64,000 nucleotides of DNA from Rhynchopus euleeides (GCA_963210315.1 OY723250.1:868001-932000), one strand, 5' to 3'; shown: positions 42,501 through 53,083, counted from the first letter of the stretch. The notes: a model not told the origin generated them from the sequence alone. Translations and numbers: made by a program.

Positions 42501-45500
42501 CTACGTCACAGCGGAGGCCCCACTCGGGTTAGAGTGTGGGGCCAACTCAGTGCCACTCCGGGGAGGAGGGCGTGCAGCATAGCCAGCGTGGTGTGTGTGG
42601 CAGCAATGTGTTAGTGATTTGCCATCGCTGTAGCAGTCACCGCATCGGTCCATGCTGTGGCGTTTGCAGAAGCCCATAGTGACCGGGAGCCCGTCCCCCT
42701 CTTTGTGGTGGTTGCGGCAGCACACCTCCTCTGGGAGGCGTCGCTTTTGGCATGCCGAGCAACGGGGCTTCCAATGCAACTTGCAGGCAAGCACCTTTGC
42801 GTTCCTCCTGGCACCAGGGGGGGCAGTACGGGGGGCAGCGCCCCTCCGCTCCCATGGGCGTCCCACCCGGCTGTTGGCCTGCCGACCGCGCGCCGCCCAC
42901 TGCTGGGCCGGCTGCTGCCAGCCCTCTGGGTAGTGCGGCTGTGGGGCGAAGGTGGCGGCCCACGCCATTCCGCGGTCATGGAATGCCGTATCTTGCCGGC
43001 TGTGGACTGGCTCAGCCAGGTGTGCTTGGAGGCTGCGCATCACCGATTCAGTGGCAGGGTTCAGTTGGGCCCTCCTCGACAGGCCCGCCGCCACAGTTCC
43101 GCCGAGAGCCGTGAGGACCGTTGAGTTGGCAGCATGACCGCAATGCCAGGGCCCTTTGCCCACTTTCGTCACCATACTGCAGAGTCCTTTCAGCGAGGCG
43201 GCTTTCCCTAGGATACTGCTCTGGAACACCGTGAGGTCCTGCTGGAGCTTCTGCCGCGAGGCCCCCAGCCTTTCAGCCTCATCCATCGCGGCGTTGCTGA
43301 GGGCGTCAGCATCGGTGTTGGATTCCCTCTTCACATGCTCATACGTGAGAGTGAACCTCGGTTGGAGGTCCGCAGCCAGCGCGGACGTGCTGAGGAAAAG
43401 AGGACGGAGGGCGGCATCCCGGCACAGGGATTCCCCTCGGAGCTGCCGCAGCACCACCTGGGAGTCGCCTCGCACTGTGACTGGGCCCTCAGGGGCATCG
43501 CCCCTCTCGAGGAGGCGCAGGCCTGCTCGTAGCGCCTCGTACTCAGCAATGTTGTTGCTACGCACGTTCAGCAGCGGGAGCACTTTCTCTGAGACCTTGC
43601 AGCCGTCTTGGTACAGCACCGCCCCTGCCCCCGCCACAGCGAAGGGGGTGCCGTTGTCGCGCGCGCCACCGTCAAAGTACAGGGTGAGCCCCGGGGCCGT
43701 GTCTGCAGGAATGCGCGGGCGGGCCTCCCTCGCACCCTTCTTATTCGGGTCCACGTGGGTAGGGGGGCGGATGCGGCGTGTCACGGTGTCTGGGAGGGTG
43801 AGGCCCGTCGACAGCTCGAAGTCCACGGCTAGCTCCATCAGGGTCACAGTTTGCTCACCCCCCTGCGGTCCCCACTTCAGGCCCCTTAGCCAGTCGCAGA
43901 GAGCCACCCACATGCCTGGGGGCCGCTTGCCCCACGTCTGCTTGACTTCGGATGGCGCCAGTGCAGGGATGCAGGCACTCTCGGGGGTGGGGGTGCTCCA
44001 CTCCCAGGGGTAGACTGTAGTGCGGTGGTGGCGTACAGAGCGGTCGAGCAGCCCGTCCTTCTCCTGTCGCGCCGCCAAGACTGCGATGAAGTAGCGGTGC
44101 AGCTGCGCCACGGTGGTGATTCTGTCAGCAAAAGACATGGGCAGCGGCTGCTCGTTCTCCGGAACGCCGTATCTGTACACGGGCGCTACCCCACACTGCG
44201 CCAGGCATGCCGGCCAGGCAGTTCGGTCCCTCGCTGCTACGGGGTGTTTCTGGCGGACCGGCTCCCATGCCGCGCAGTCCCACCATAGGTGCGACACCGT
44301 CTCCGGGGCCCCAGCTGTGCAGTACCGGCACACCTCCCCCAGGCCCGTGCGCCCTCGGGCAGGCACCGCCCCTGCAATGACAGAGCGGAGGAGGCCTCGC
44401 TGGTATCCCGTAATTGCGGCGCCCTCCCCCTCCAGGACGCAACGTGTCACCCTTCCGTCAATGCCGTGCTCTGCTCCTTGGAAGTCCTCTCTGCGTTCAG
44501 CCAGCTTCCCCGCCGTGGCGTTTCGCAGGGTTTGGCGGAGGTCGTGCGCGAAGATCGCCCAGGCGCTCGGCGTTGCTGCAACAGGGTCGAAGGTGACAGC
44601 GCGACCAGCCTCGTCCGTGTAGGCCAGGGTGGTCGCCGTACTCCAGCGCCATCCTATCCCTTGCAGGGCAGCCCAGAAGAGCGCAAGGGGGCCTGTCCCC
44701 TCAAGCCTCTCTTTGCTCCCCCATGCTTCCTCGGACAGCACCCTGCTGTGGCCCCACTTTTTGATCTGCTTGGCCCACGTGGTGATCTGCCGGTAGGGAG
44801 GAGCGATAGCGGGGTCCACCCGGTGCGCCTGATGGAGGACACACAGCACGATCTCTTGCGCTCTGCGTGGTGGGCCAGACCAGAGCGCGGCGACGAAGAG
44901 GCCCCTCCATCGCCTGATGGCCTTGCTGTCCCAACGAGTTACGAGGGCATCGTAATACAGCCGTGCCCCCGCCGTCATCGCAGCCGCCTGCCCTTTCCAT
45001 TGCACCGGCAGGGGCAGCGCTGAGGTTCTGCGGAGGTTCTGCTGCGCCCCCTCTTTCCGACGGGCGATGCGCTCGGACTGGGGCGCTGTGCGCCCTTCCC
45101 TGATCAGGCGCGCGTGCAGCATGGCCCCGAGACAGTCAAAGCTGTTGCGTTGCCGGAGGGGAGTGGCCTCGCCGTCCCTCGCCCGGTACATGATCCGGAG
45201 CGGCCCGGGGGATGTTGAGAACACGTGGGACTTAATTTCTGCGCAAATAGCCATCCCGGTGTCGTGAGAGAAATCCGCAGAGTCGTTCACCACCTCTTGT
45301 AGGACCTCCGGACTGGAGGCTGTGGCGTACACATCGTCGACGAAGGATAGCGCCCTCGTGTCCTGCCGGTGTTCGACCATCCGCATCCACACACCCACCA
45401 GCACGTTTATCAGCACGACACTGATGGGGCAGCCCTGCATGATGCCGTTGGTAGGCAGGAAGCCTTCTCCGATGGTGCCACTCGCCCGGAAGTGCCGCTG

Positions 45501-48500
45501 CATCGTCCTGTACGCTGCTCGCAGGGTGCGCAGGACACGGGTGTCGAATCCGAGCTCCGCAGCCAGGCGGAAGGTGAGGTCGATAGGCACCGTGTCGAAG
45601 CACTTCTTGAAGTCAAGGGCGACTCCGTGCAGCGGTCGCCCCGTGAGGTGGGCCTCTTCGATGCGTGCCGCCAGGTGCCAGATGAGGTCCTCTGCACCGT
45701 GGCCAGGCCGGCAGCCGTGCAGGTCCTCCGGTGCGATGGTCTCCAACCACTTCAGTGCCGGTTTCACCCGGATCGCTGCCCACACTCTATACAGCACAGG
45801 GGTGATACTGATGGGGCGCGGCGATAGAGGCTCGCCTGAGCTGCCAGGCTTGGGGATGAGGCAGATCATGGCATGCATTAACTGTTCCGGCCACTCGCCC
45901 GATCGTTCGACCTCGTTGAACACCTCCGCAAAGAGCTTGAGGAGTTCGTGTGGGAGTTGTCTCAGTTCGTGGACCCTCCAGCCGTGCAGGCCCGGTGAGG
46001 TGGACGTGGACATCTTGGCCAGGGCCTTCCCGACGTCTTCTGCTGTGATGGTCTTGCACTCCATGTCAGCCGTCTCGGGGAGAAAGCGGAGGTATCTCTG
46101 GCGGAAGGTGTCCCACCGGGGCTCGGGCGTTGTCGCGTACTTGCGGAAATATCCCCCCCACGCCGTGTCGCTTCTCAGCAGCTCGTCCGCCTCCTTGGGG
46201 CAGGCCGTGAAGGACCCATCTTCGCGCCGCATGAAGGTGGCTGGGGCGCAGAAACGATCTGCGAGGTACGCAAACACCTGCCCTGCCTCGTATGTCCAAG
46301 CCTTCTGCATCCTCGCCTTCCAGGTGCGGATTCTCGCTTCGCGGAGCCTGTCAAACATGCCCCTCTGCGACCCCTCCAAGACGATGAGGGCCTGCTCCAG
46401 AATCTCCAGGTCTGGCAGCTGCGAGGTTGTGTTCGCCAGCGCCGCTTGCAGCCCCTGGGGGAGGCCGCCCTCCCTTAGGCGCTTCTTCGCGGCGTTCCAG
46501 GCGTGCTCCTCCCCGTTCGTGAGGCCGTATGGTTTTTCTGCCTGCAGGCGTTTGAGGCCTTCTTTGACCAGGCATCGAATGTTCCCTAGCAGCCCGTCCT
46601 TCGCCCGGGTGTTCATGTCTCCTGCCCCCCGTGCAGAAGCGGGATGGTGCTTGGTAGCCGTCCGCGACCACTGCATACGGTAGCCCTCCGCCCTGCCCGT
46701 GTAGGCCGCTTCCTGTCTCTCCAGGTGGCCCACATGGACACGCTTCAGGAAGCGCTCGCCGCAGGTGGAAGCTCGGTGGAGGAGCTGCGCGGCCGTCGCT
46801 CCGTGACGTAGTTCCCCCTCTGCTAGTACGTCCTGCATCACCCCTCTTGCTGCAGCGTCCCCCAGCTTGGGCTTGCCCGCAGGGAAAGGGGTGGGGAGGA
46901 TGCAGATCTTTTTGGGGCGGCGGAAGGCAGTGAGGTCCAGATCGACGAAGAGCGGGCAGTGTGTGGGTATGTTGTAGTCTCCCCGCTTTGCCACCTCGAC
47001 TCGACGCAGTGCCGGCGCTGCGCAGGGGTTCATTAGGCAGATGTCCAGCCGGGTGCCGTTCTCCGATGCCCAGCAGGTGTTCTGCACTCTCTGCTGTGCG
47101 AGGTCCGCATGCGTCGTCGCCGCGTCGACCCAGCCGCCCACCCGGCACGCCTGGGACAGGACAGCGCTGGTTTCTGGGTTGGTGTTCAGGTCCCCCATCA
47201 GCAGGACGGGCACCTGTCCCAAGCCAGCTGCGTGATCGAGCGTCTCTTGCAGGAGGGCTTCCCGCTGTTCGCCCACTTCGGACCCCGAGTGACCGTAGAC
47301 GCACAGGATGTGAAGAGCCGTTTTGCCGTCTCCAATCGCTAGCACGACGTGTACCATGCGGGTGCTGTCGTAGAGCTTCTTTTCCTGCGTGGTCTTCGGC
47401 TGCACCACCTGTGCGACCAGGCCCTCCTTCACCATGACAGCCACGCCCCCGGGCTTCGTTTGTTCGCGGCCGTTCGCGCCTGCGACCCTGGGCATGCCCT
47501 TGCCCCAGTGCATAGCCCAGCCGTGGGCTGCGAAGTAGCCATTGTGCGTGCCCTTGCTCGGGTCCGGCGTACGAGTTTCCTGCAGGGCCACAACATCCGC
47601 CTTCAGTCCCGCCACGTCGCCGAGGTGCGTTTGCAGCGACGTTACGTTAGCTGTCGCCACCCTGAGCACTCCGGGCGATGATAATTGGTGTGCAGGGCGC
47701 CTCAATCGCCGCAGGGGCGGCGGCGCCGTGGGTCCTTGGCTGGCTGAAGGTGCGCGCGCCCCGCCTGCAGCGGCTGGGGCGGGCGTGGGAAGATCTGCAG
47801 GGATAGTCCACTGGTTTGCCGGCGTCGCAGCTAGCTCCCGGGCCAGGCTCAGGGGAAGGCGAAGCACATCGTAGTGGAAGGGCCTCCACGTAAGCCCCAG
47901 CACCTTGGCACCCTTCCCACACCGGGTCATGTATTGCTTGCTGTTGGAGGCGAGCAGCCACACCTGCGCATCCAGGACTTCTGCCGCAACCCGAAGTGTG
48001 GCCGCGTCCCCGTATGTCCCTAGACGCGTCTGTCTCTCGATGTAGTCGTCGTAGGATGCAGGAGCTTGCGGGTCGTCGTGGTCAGGCACGTACGAGGCCC
48101 TGCGCTCTGCGTCTTGCCGCATGGATGTCGCCACCGCTGCACGCAACCCTTCTGCTGTCCACTCCGCGCACTGCTCTGCAAGGCCGGCGTACTGACAGTT
48201 GCCATCCTTAGGCACTGGTACCCGGAGCGCCATCAGTCTCCTTGCAGCCTGCGTCAGCCACTGCTCGTCCTGCTCTATGGTGGAGGGGGAGTACTCCTGT
48301 CCCCCCCCACGGAGGGGCCGGGGTTCTCCTGCCCCTGACGCCACATCTACGGGGTTCCAGCTCTCCGGGGCCGTTGTCTGGGTATCTCCTGCCCACACGG
48401 CGGCTCGGCTGGGTCTAGGTGGGGTTGGGGGCGATGTTGGGGTTGGGGTTCTATTTGGTGTTCTATTTGGAGGTGTTTGTGTCGGCCCCGAGACCTCCTG

Positions 48501-48599
48501 TTTCTCGGGGTGGGGCGCGGCTGGGGGCCCGGCGGCAAGTGTGCATCGTCCCCAGACATGGTCGGCACCCCGGCCAGGGGGAACATCGATCGCTTGCAC
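42501..48599 (-). CDS. LINE ORF2: OTU protease, EEP endonuclease, RT, RNase H, zinc cluster
   Basis: 2032 codons from the GTG at 48599, 34 bp after the ORF1 stop. The first in-frame ATG is at 48233, so initiation may be non-ATG or coupled to ORF1. Domains in order: OTU cysteine protease (~125-250; DGNC 132-135, His242). Endonuclease/exonuclease/phosphatase domain (~311-556; Asn318, Glu341, Tyr435, GDLN 469-472, Asp519, His547). Reverse transcriptase (~905-1130; LDFKKCFD with Asp996, FVDD 1086-1089). CCHC knuckle C-x2-C-x9-H-x4-C (1424-1442). RNase H (~1636-1775; Asp1643, Glu1686, Asp1712, Asp1763). A Cys/His-rich cluster (1939-2004) closes the protein. All catalytic residues are present. The order EEP-RT-RNH is normal for APE-type LINEs; the N-terminal OTU domain is the unusual part. 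Confidence 0.9.
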   Translation of the reverse strand: MQAIDVPPGRGADHVWGRCTLAAGPPAAPHPEKQEVSGPTQTPPNRTPNRTPTPTSPPTPPRPSRAAVWAGDTQTTAPESWNPVDVASGAGEPRPLRGGGQEYSPSTIEQDEQWLTQAARRLMALRVPVPKDGNCQYAGLAEQCAEWTAEGLRAAVATSMRQDAERRASYVPDHDDPQAPASYDDYIERQTRLGTYGDAATLRVAAEVLDAQVWLLASNSKQYMTRCGKGAKVLGLTWRPFHYDVLRLPLSLARELAATPANQWTIPADLPTPAPAAAGGARAPSASQGPTAPPPLRRLRRPAHQLSSPGVLRVATANVTSLQTHLGDVAGLKADVVALQETRTPDPSKGTHNGYFAAHGWAMHWGKGMPRVAGANGREQTKPGGVAVMVKEGLVAQVVQPKTTQEKKLYDSTRMVHVVLAIGDGKTALHILCVYGHSGSEVGEQREALLQETLDHAAGLGQVPVLLMGDLNTNPETSAVLSQACRVGGWVDAATTHADLAQQRVQNTCWASENGTRLDICLMNPCAAPALRRVEVAKRGDYNIPTHCPLFVDLDLTAFRRPKKICILPTPFPAGKPKLGDAAARGVMQDVLAEGELRHGATAAQLLHRASTCGERFLKRVHVGHLERQEAAYTGRAEGYRMQWSRTATKHHPASARGAGDMNTRAKDGLLGNIRCLVKEGLKRLQAEKPYGLTNGEEHAWNAAKKRLREGGLPQGLQAALANTTSQLPDLEILEQALIVLEGSQRGMFDRLREARIRTWKARMQKAWTYEAGQVFAYLADRFCAPATFMRREDGSFTACPKEADELLRSDTAWGGYFRKYATTPEPRWDTFRQRYLRFLPETADMECKTITAEDVGKALAKMSTSTSPGLHGWRVHELRQLPHELLKLFAEVFNEVERSGEWPEQLMHAMICLIPKPGSSGEPLSPRPISITPVLYRVWAAIRVKPALKWLETIAPEDLHGCRPGHGAEDLIWHLAARIEEAHLTGRPLHGVALDFKKCFDTVPIDLTFRLAAELGFDTRVLRTLRAAYRTMQRHFRASGTIGEGFLPTNGIMQGCPISVVLINVLVGVWMRMVEHRQDTRALSFVDDVYATASSPEVLQEVVNDSADFSHDTGMAICAEIKSHVFSTSPGPLRIMYRARDGEATPLRQRNSFDCLGAMLHARLIREGRTAPQSERIARRKEGAQQNLRRTSALPLPVQWKGQAAAMTAGARLYYDALVTRWDSKAIRRWRGLFVAALWSGPPRRAQEIVLCVLHQAHRVDPAIAPPYRQITTWAKQIKKWGHSRVLSEEAWGSKERLEGTGPLALFWAALQGIGWRWSTATTLAYTDEAGRAVTFDPVAATPSAWAIFAHDLRQTLRNATAGKLAERREDFQGAEHGIDGRVTRCVLEGEGAAITGYQRGLLRSVIAGAVPARGRTGLGEVCRYCTAGAPETVSHLWWDCAAWEPVRQKHPVAARDRTAWPACLAQCGVAPVYRYGVPENEQPLPMSFADRITTVAQLHRYFIAVLAARQEKDGLLDRSVRHHRTTVYPWEWSTPTPESACIPALAPSEVKQTWGKRPPGMWVALCDWLRGLKWGPQGGEQTVTLMELAVDFELSTGLTLPDTVTRRIRPPTHVDPNKKGAREARPRIPADTAPGLTLYFDGGARDNGTPFAVAGAGAVLYQDGCKVSEKVLPLLNVRSNNIAEYEALRAGLRLLERGDAPEGPVTVRGDSQVVLRQLRGESLCRDAALRPLFLSTSALAADLQPRFTLTYEHVKRESNTDADALSNAAMDEAERLGASRQKLQQDLTVFQSSILGKAASLKGLCSMVTKVGKGPWHCGHAANSTVLTALGGTVAAGLSRRAQLNPATESVMRSLQAHLAEPVHSRQDTAFHDRGMAWAATFAPQPHYPEGWQQPAQQWAARGRQANSRVGRPWERRGAAPRTAPPGARRNAKVLACKLHWKPRCSACQKRRLPEEVCCRNHHKEGDGLPVTMGFCKRHSMDRCGDCYSDGKSLTHCCHTHHAGYAARPPPRSGTELAPHSNPSGASAVT

Positions 48600-48632
48600 G
48601 GGTCCTCCCCGCTGGCCGGGATGCCCGCCCCC

Positions 48633-50362
48633 CTACTCCTCCTCTTGCTTCTGCGGGTAGGGAGTAAGGCGGTTGGAGCGGGGCCTCAGATACGCCGTGA
48701 TGGAGGCCTGCCTGACCCTCCCGTTCCTGCTGGCTCCCGCCTCCCTACCCGGTGGGGCCTTATCCCCGGCATCCGCCGTGGGCGCTAGGTCTCTGAGAGG
48801 TGGGGCCGGCGGGGCGGGCTGGGCAGGCGGCGCCGGTGCTGCCGGCGGCACTGCTGCTGGCTGCGCAGGGGTAGGGGCAGCGTTCGCTGTTGCTGGTGTC
48901 TCGGGTGCCACGGGTGTCACTGGTTTGCTGTGTGAGTCCCCGGGCGGGGCAGGGGTGGAGGTGGAGGTGGAGGTGGTGGTGGAGGAGGAAGGGGTGGTGG
49001 CGGCGGCTGGGGGCGCTGGCGGGGCATCCATAGCCGGACCGGCCGCGGGCTTCGGCGGTGCCTTGCCCTTCGCCCCCTTGGACCCACTCCGCCCTCTCGT
49101 GTCGATGCCTAACTCCCGCTTCACCGTGCTTAGCATCTCCTGATGCTGCCGCTTCCGGCCCTCCTCTGCGTCGCGCACCCCCTCCAACAGTCCCTGCCAG
49201 CTCTGTCCGAGCTCGCTGGCCTGCTGTGACAGCTGGCGCTGCACCTTCTCGCCCTCCTCCCTTCCGGCCTGTTGGAGGCGCACCATCTGCGCTTCGCAGG
49301 CCTCCCGCAGCTCCCCACACACCTCGTCCAGCCGGCCCTGGAGGCGTGCCCCCTGCTCCACGGACGCCTGCGCCGACAGCTGCTGGGCGGCCGTGGCTTC
49401 CTTGCGCTGGGCTTCGCAGGAGGCCCGCAGGTCCTTCACCGCGACACCCAGGCGTTCCGTCTGCAGCCGCAGGTCGCACACCACGGCTTCCCCCTGCTGC
49501 GCCTCCCACGACTTGCGCAGCTCTGCCACCGCGGCGTCGAGGCGTCGCTGCTCCAGCGCGCGCTGGGCCTCGAGGTCCGCGCGGACCTTGTCGACCTCCG
49601 CTTGGAGCTGCAGCGCCTGGAGGTGGGACAGGGGCTCCTGCTGACCCGCTGTTCCCTGCAGGCCTAGCATGGCCTTGCGCGCCTCGTGCAGGTCGGCTGC
49701 GAGACCGTCCCGTTCCACCTGCGCCTGGCGGATCTGGGCGTCCCGCTGCGCAAGCTGGCCCCGCATGTCGTCTTCGAGGGCCTTGCGGCTGGCTTCCCAG
49801 CCCTTCCGCGCCGTAGCCATCTCTGCCGCGTGCGCACGGCCCTGCTCTTCCAGGCGGCTACCCATGCTGGCGAGCTCGGTCGCCACCCGCTGCAGGTCGG
49901 CGCCTGCTGCCGCCCCTTTCGCCCCCTGCTCCAGCACCCCGACCCGCTTGTGGAGGAGGGGGACGGCCTCGCCCAGCGACTGCTGGGCTTCTGCGACCTT
50001 GGCAAGGGACCCCTCCTGCCTCCGGAGGTGCACCTTCACTTCCTTCAGCTCCCGCGCTGCTTCCTGCGTGGGGGCGGTGGCGGGGGGGGAGGCGGGTTTG
50101 CGCTCTTGGAGGCGCTGCAGCAGGGTCGCCTGCTCCTCAAGCCGCTGCTCCTGGCGGCCGAGGCGATCCCCCACACGCTGCACGTGCAGCCCGTGCTCCT
50201 GCGCCTGGGAACCCAGCAGTTCCTGCAGCTGCGACACCTGCTGCGACGCCTGCTCAGCTAGGTTGTTGTGACCCAGCTGCAACTGCCCCACCTGCTCCTC
50301 CAACTGCTGGCGACGCGCGTCCTGCTCCTGCAGTAGGCGGCGCAGACCCAGCATCTCGGATT
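48633..50362 (-). pseudogene. LINE ORF1, 3' part (coiled-coil protein)
   Basis: The larger part of ORF1. It is rich in Gln, Glu, Leu and Arg with heptad spacing (LRRLLQEQDARRQQLEEQ onward for ~400 residues), so a long coiled coil, followed by a Pro/Ala-rich linker and a basic tail (GRVRQASITAYLRPRSN). The ATG at 50354 is internal. Joined to 55502-56156 across the family A insertion, the frame is continuous (A-W-E-S-E-M-L-G) and gives 794 residues. Coiled-coil ORF1 proteins of LINEs form trimers that coat the RNA. Confidence 0.8.
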
Positions 50363-50363
50363 G

Positions 50364-50612
50364 TCACAGTTTACTGAGGGAATATGACCCAAGGCCACTG
50401 GCAGCAGACACCCCCATCCCCCTCATCACCCCTGACACCCCTCAACCCCAATCCTGTTGCCTTTCCCCTCTCTCTCTCCCCCCATGTTGTGCCCATGCAC
50501 CTTCCCGGGACACCTTGTATATAACTTTAACACCACACCACACAACACCCCCTTCATCAGGGTAATCTCCCCGCGGCCAACACTCTTCGTCTTGTCCGCT
50601 TTCTTTTATTGT
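50364..50612 (+). repeat. family A split direct repeat A1
   Basis: From TCACAGTTTACTGAGGG to CTTTTATTGT. It is repeated at 55004-55252 at a constant offset of 4640 bp. Confidence 0.95.
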
Positions 50613-50683
50613 TACACTTTCACCTTCTGTTCCCACGCCTTCTTCCCCACTGCCCTTTCCAACCGCCCGTCGCCCGCTACACA

Positions 50684-51880
50684 ATGACAACCTCCCCTGA
50701 CGTCGTCCCCCTGCAGCCCTTCACCATGTCGTGGGTGGGGACTCAGCGGGCGCGGGCGGTCTCCCCCAGAGCCACCGCTGGGCAGGGGTTTGTGGCCCCT
50801 GTGGAGATGTCGGTGCGGATGCTGGGGGACCAGGCCGCTGCCCTGGTGAATGCGTGTGTTGTATACACGTGCAGACCGTCTGACGGATCGACGGATTTCG
50901 CGCGTTACGCAGCGCGTCTCTCTGCGGGTGCACCTGACCAGGACGGCTCTCCGACATATGAAGTGACATTGTCGGAGGCCTACAACTATGTGGCCGGAGT
51001 CGAAGTGCACGACGGTCCGGATGTGACCTACCCCTTCCCCGCTCCGGATTGGGTCTACATCCGACTCGTCGAGACCTCGGTGCACCAGACCGAGATGGCG
51101 GCGACGACCATCGAGGACATGCGGGTGCAGTCAGAACGGGAGGTGGCAGCGGTGCGCGAGGCTTTGAACGAAGTGCAGGCACAGGCAGCAGCGCAGCAGC
51201 GGCGCTTCGACGAGGCTTCGGCAGAACAAACACGTCAGTTCCAGGAGGAATTCGACCGGCGTGTCGCGACCATGCAGCAGCAGGCTGCATCGATGGTGGT
51301 GTCGCAGCCCCCTCCCCCTCCTCAGCAGATGGGTGCTCCCCCGGTGACACCGCCCCCGATGTACCCGCAGATGGCGGCGCCGATGACGAGCGCGGCGGTG
51401 CACCCGGCGGATGTGGCGGACGTCGCGGAGTGGGATGCGGCCATCGAGACCGACGCGCAGTACCTGGTACTGCAGCTCGAGTCTCGCTGGGTGTCGGGTT
51501 CGCTGCATCTCCCCGGGGGGCGCATTCTGGGGGAGGCCTTCGAGGCATTGCGCCTCTGGATCTTGGCGACGGCGTGCGTCGCAGGCTGGGGGCGCACCCC
51601 CCAGAGGGAGCTGGGGAACCACCTGCTGCGACAGGTGCTGCTCCAGATTGCCTTCGTGCGAGACAGGGTGCCGCGAGCTGCGATCGAGCGCCACCTCGCC
51701 AGGGAGGACGCCACGGCCCACCCTGTGATGCGAGCGGCTGCGGCAGTGGGCCCGGGGGCCGCCCCCCAGACACAACACACACGCCCCCGCACCGCCGCCA
51801 GAGCCCCCCAGCAGCGCATCGTGGCGAAGGCACCGGCGAGGGCGCCGGGAAACGGCAGGGCCGGGGGCGGGCGCGCGTGA
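50684..51880 (+). CDS. family A ORF1 (Gag-like)
   Basis: 398 residues from the ATG at 50684; the frame is open 25 codons higher without an ATG. The N-terminal half (~1-140) is mixed alpha/beta-like. A Gln/Ala/Glu-rich coiled coil (EVQAQAAAQQRRFDEASAEQ) lies near 150-220, then a Pro-rich linker, a helical region (~260-340), and a basic Gly/Arg tail (GNGRAGGGRA). By position it is the structural protein of the retrotransposon. I see no zinc knuckle. The copy at 35701-36896 is frameshifted; this one is intact. Confidence 0.7.
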   Translation: MTTSPDVVPLQPFTMSWVGTQRARAVSPRATAGQGFVAPVEMSVRMLGDQAAALVNACVVYTCRPSDGSTDFARYAARLSAGAPDQDGSPTYEVTLSEAYNYVAGVEVHDGPDVTYPFPAPDWVYIRLVETSVHQTEMAATTIEDMRVQSEREVAAVREALNEVQAQAAAQQRRFDEASAEQTRQFQEEFDRRVATMQQQAASMVVSQPPPPPQQMGAPPVTPPPMYPQMAAPMTSAAVHPADVADVAEWDAAIETDAQYLVLQLESRWVSGSLHLPGGRILGEAFEALRLWILATACVAGWGRTPQRELGNHLLRQVLLQIAFVRDRVPRAAIERHLAREDATAHPVMRAAAAVGPGAAPQTQHTRPRTAARAPQQRIVAKAPARAPGNGRAGGGRA

Positions 51881-51964
51881 CTGCCCACCTCCCGGCTCCA
51901 GGCCCGCCCCCCCCTCGCGCTTCTACAACACCCCGCCCTTCGCCGCCCATCCAACCCCCCCCAC

Positions 51965-52040
51965 ATCCACAACATCAACAACATCAACAGCATCAACAGC
52001 ATCAACAACAACGACAACAACAACAACAACACCTCAACAA
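51965..52040 (+). repeat. CAA/CAN microsatellite between ORF1 and the recombinase
   Basis: A run of CAACATCAA/CAACAACAA triplets that differs in unit number from the left copy (about 35560-35625). It is the main length difference between the two copies. Confidence 0.8.
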
Positions 52041-52153
52041 CATCTCCTCCACCCGACACATCCCTTCGACCCCACCCCGCTCAGCCAGGGCCCGCAACGC
52101 CCTTAGGCGCATCCGGCGCCGCCAGCGGGAGAACACCGCTCTTTGCGAGGGCG

Positions 52154-53083
52154 ATGATGCGGCACGTGGCCGCTCGGGTCGGGGGTGTGGCGGTGCGCGT
52201 CACGGGAGAGGTGGAGGTCGGCCCCGGGGAGGCCGTGGAGCGCCTGCAGGCCGTGGTGGCGGGTATGTGGGCGCGAAGCACTTCGTCACAGAGGCAGCTG
52301 CTGTGGGCAAGGCTGGTGCGGTGGGCCAACGAGCACGGCCTAGAAGTCGACGCCGACACCGCCATGCTGTTCGTGCTGGCGACAGGGGTGTCGCCGCAGG
52401 GGATGCTGGCCTACGCAAAGGCGCTCTCCGGGACGATGCGCCACCTCGGCCTCGCCCAGCAGCCCCTCCTCAGCCTGGCAAGCGCGCTGCGTGCGGCCGG
52501 GGGGGCCATTCCGCAGCAGCAGGCGACGCCGATGCCGAAGGAGGTACTCGTGGCGTGGGCGCTGTGTCAACAGCCGCATCTCCGACTGGCGGCGCTGACG
52601 GCGTGGAAGACCGCGGCCCGGTGGGGGGAGGTGTGCACCCTCTCGTCGGAGCAGTTCATCGCGGTGCAGCCCACGGAGGTGATAATAGACTGGCACACCT
52701 CCCCGAAGGGCCGTCGGGCCAACCCGTTCACAGCCTCAAAGTGGACGGTGATATGCGGGGACCTGACCCCCTCCATCGCGGAGCTGGTGACGCGCCTGCG
52801 CCCCTTCGAGCGGCTGACGGCGGTTTCGACGGCAGATGTGACGGCGATGTGGCGGGCAACACCGGGGATGGAGGCCTACTCGGGCCACAGCGTGAAGCGC
52901 GGGGCGCTCACCTTCCTGTTCGGGCTCATCGCGTCGGGAGCGGATCTGTCGGAGATGCTGGTGGGCCGCCTCGCGAAGCATCACGGCGAGAGCGGCCTCT
53001 CCAGCACCACCATCCGCTACGGGGGATGCCCCACGGAGATGGCGAGGGCGCTGCGGACGCAGGAGGTGACACGGCATCTGTGA
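52154..53083 (+). CDS. family A tyrosine recombinase
   Basis: 309 residues from ATG-ATG at 52154. The catalytic set of the phage-integrase fold can be placed: Arg156 (TAARWGEV), Lys185 (SPKGRR), His245 in GHSVKRG, His276/277 (LAKHH) and the nucleophile Tyr289 (TTIRYGG). The second-Arg box is HSVKRG rather than HxxR, with Lys at the usual Arg position and Arg next to it. It catalyses integration of the circular DNA copy. Its TGA overlaps the ATG of the RT ORF (TGATG, 53081-53085), which points to coupled termination and reinitiation. Confidence 0.88.
   Translation: MMRHVAARVGGVAVRVTGEVEVGPGEAVERLQAVVAGMWARSTSSQRQLLWARLVRWANEHGLEVDADTAMLFVLATGVSPQGMLAYAKALSGTMRHLGLAQQPLLSLASALRAAGGAIPQQQATPMPKEVLVAWALCQQPHLRLAALTAWKTAARWGEVCTLSSEQFIAVQPTEVIIDWHTSPKGRRANPFTASKWTVICGDLTPSIAELVTRLRPFERLTAVSTADVTAMWRATPGMEAYSGHSVKRGALTFLFGLIASGADLSEMLVGRLAKHHGESGLSSTTIRYGGCPTEMARALRTQEVTRHL

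Noticed and set aside
51049-53082. Upstream extension of the RT frame through ORF1 and the recombinase
   Set aside because: The translation is a low-complexity Arg/Gly/Pro shadow of two real ORFs in another frame.
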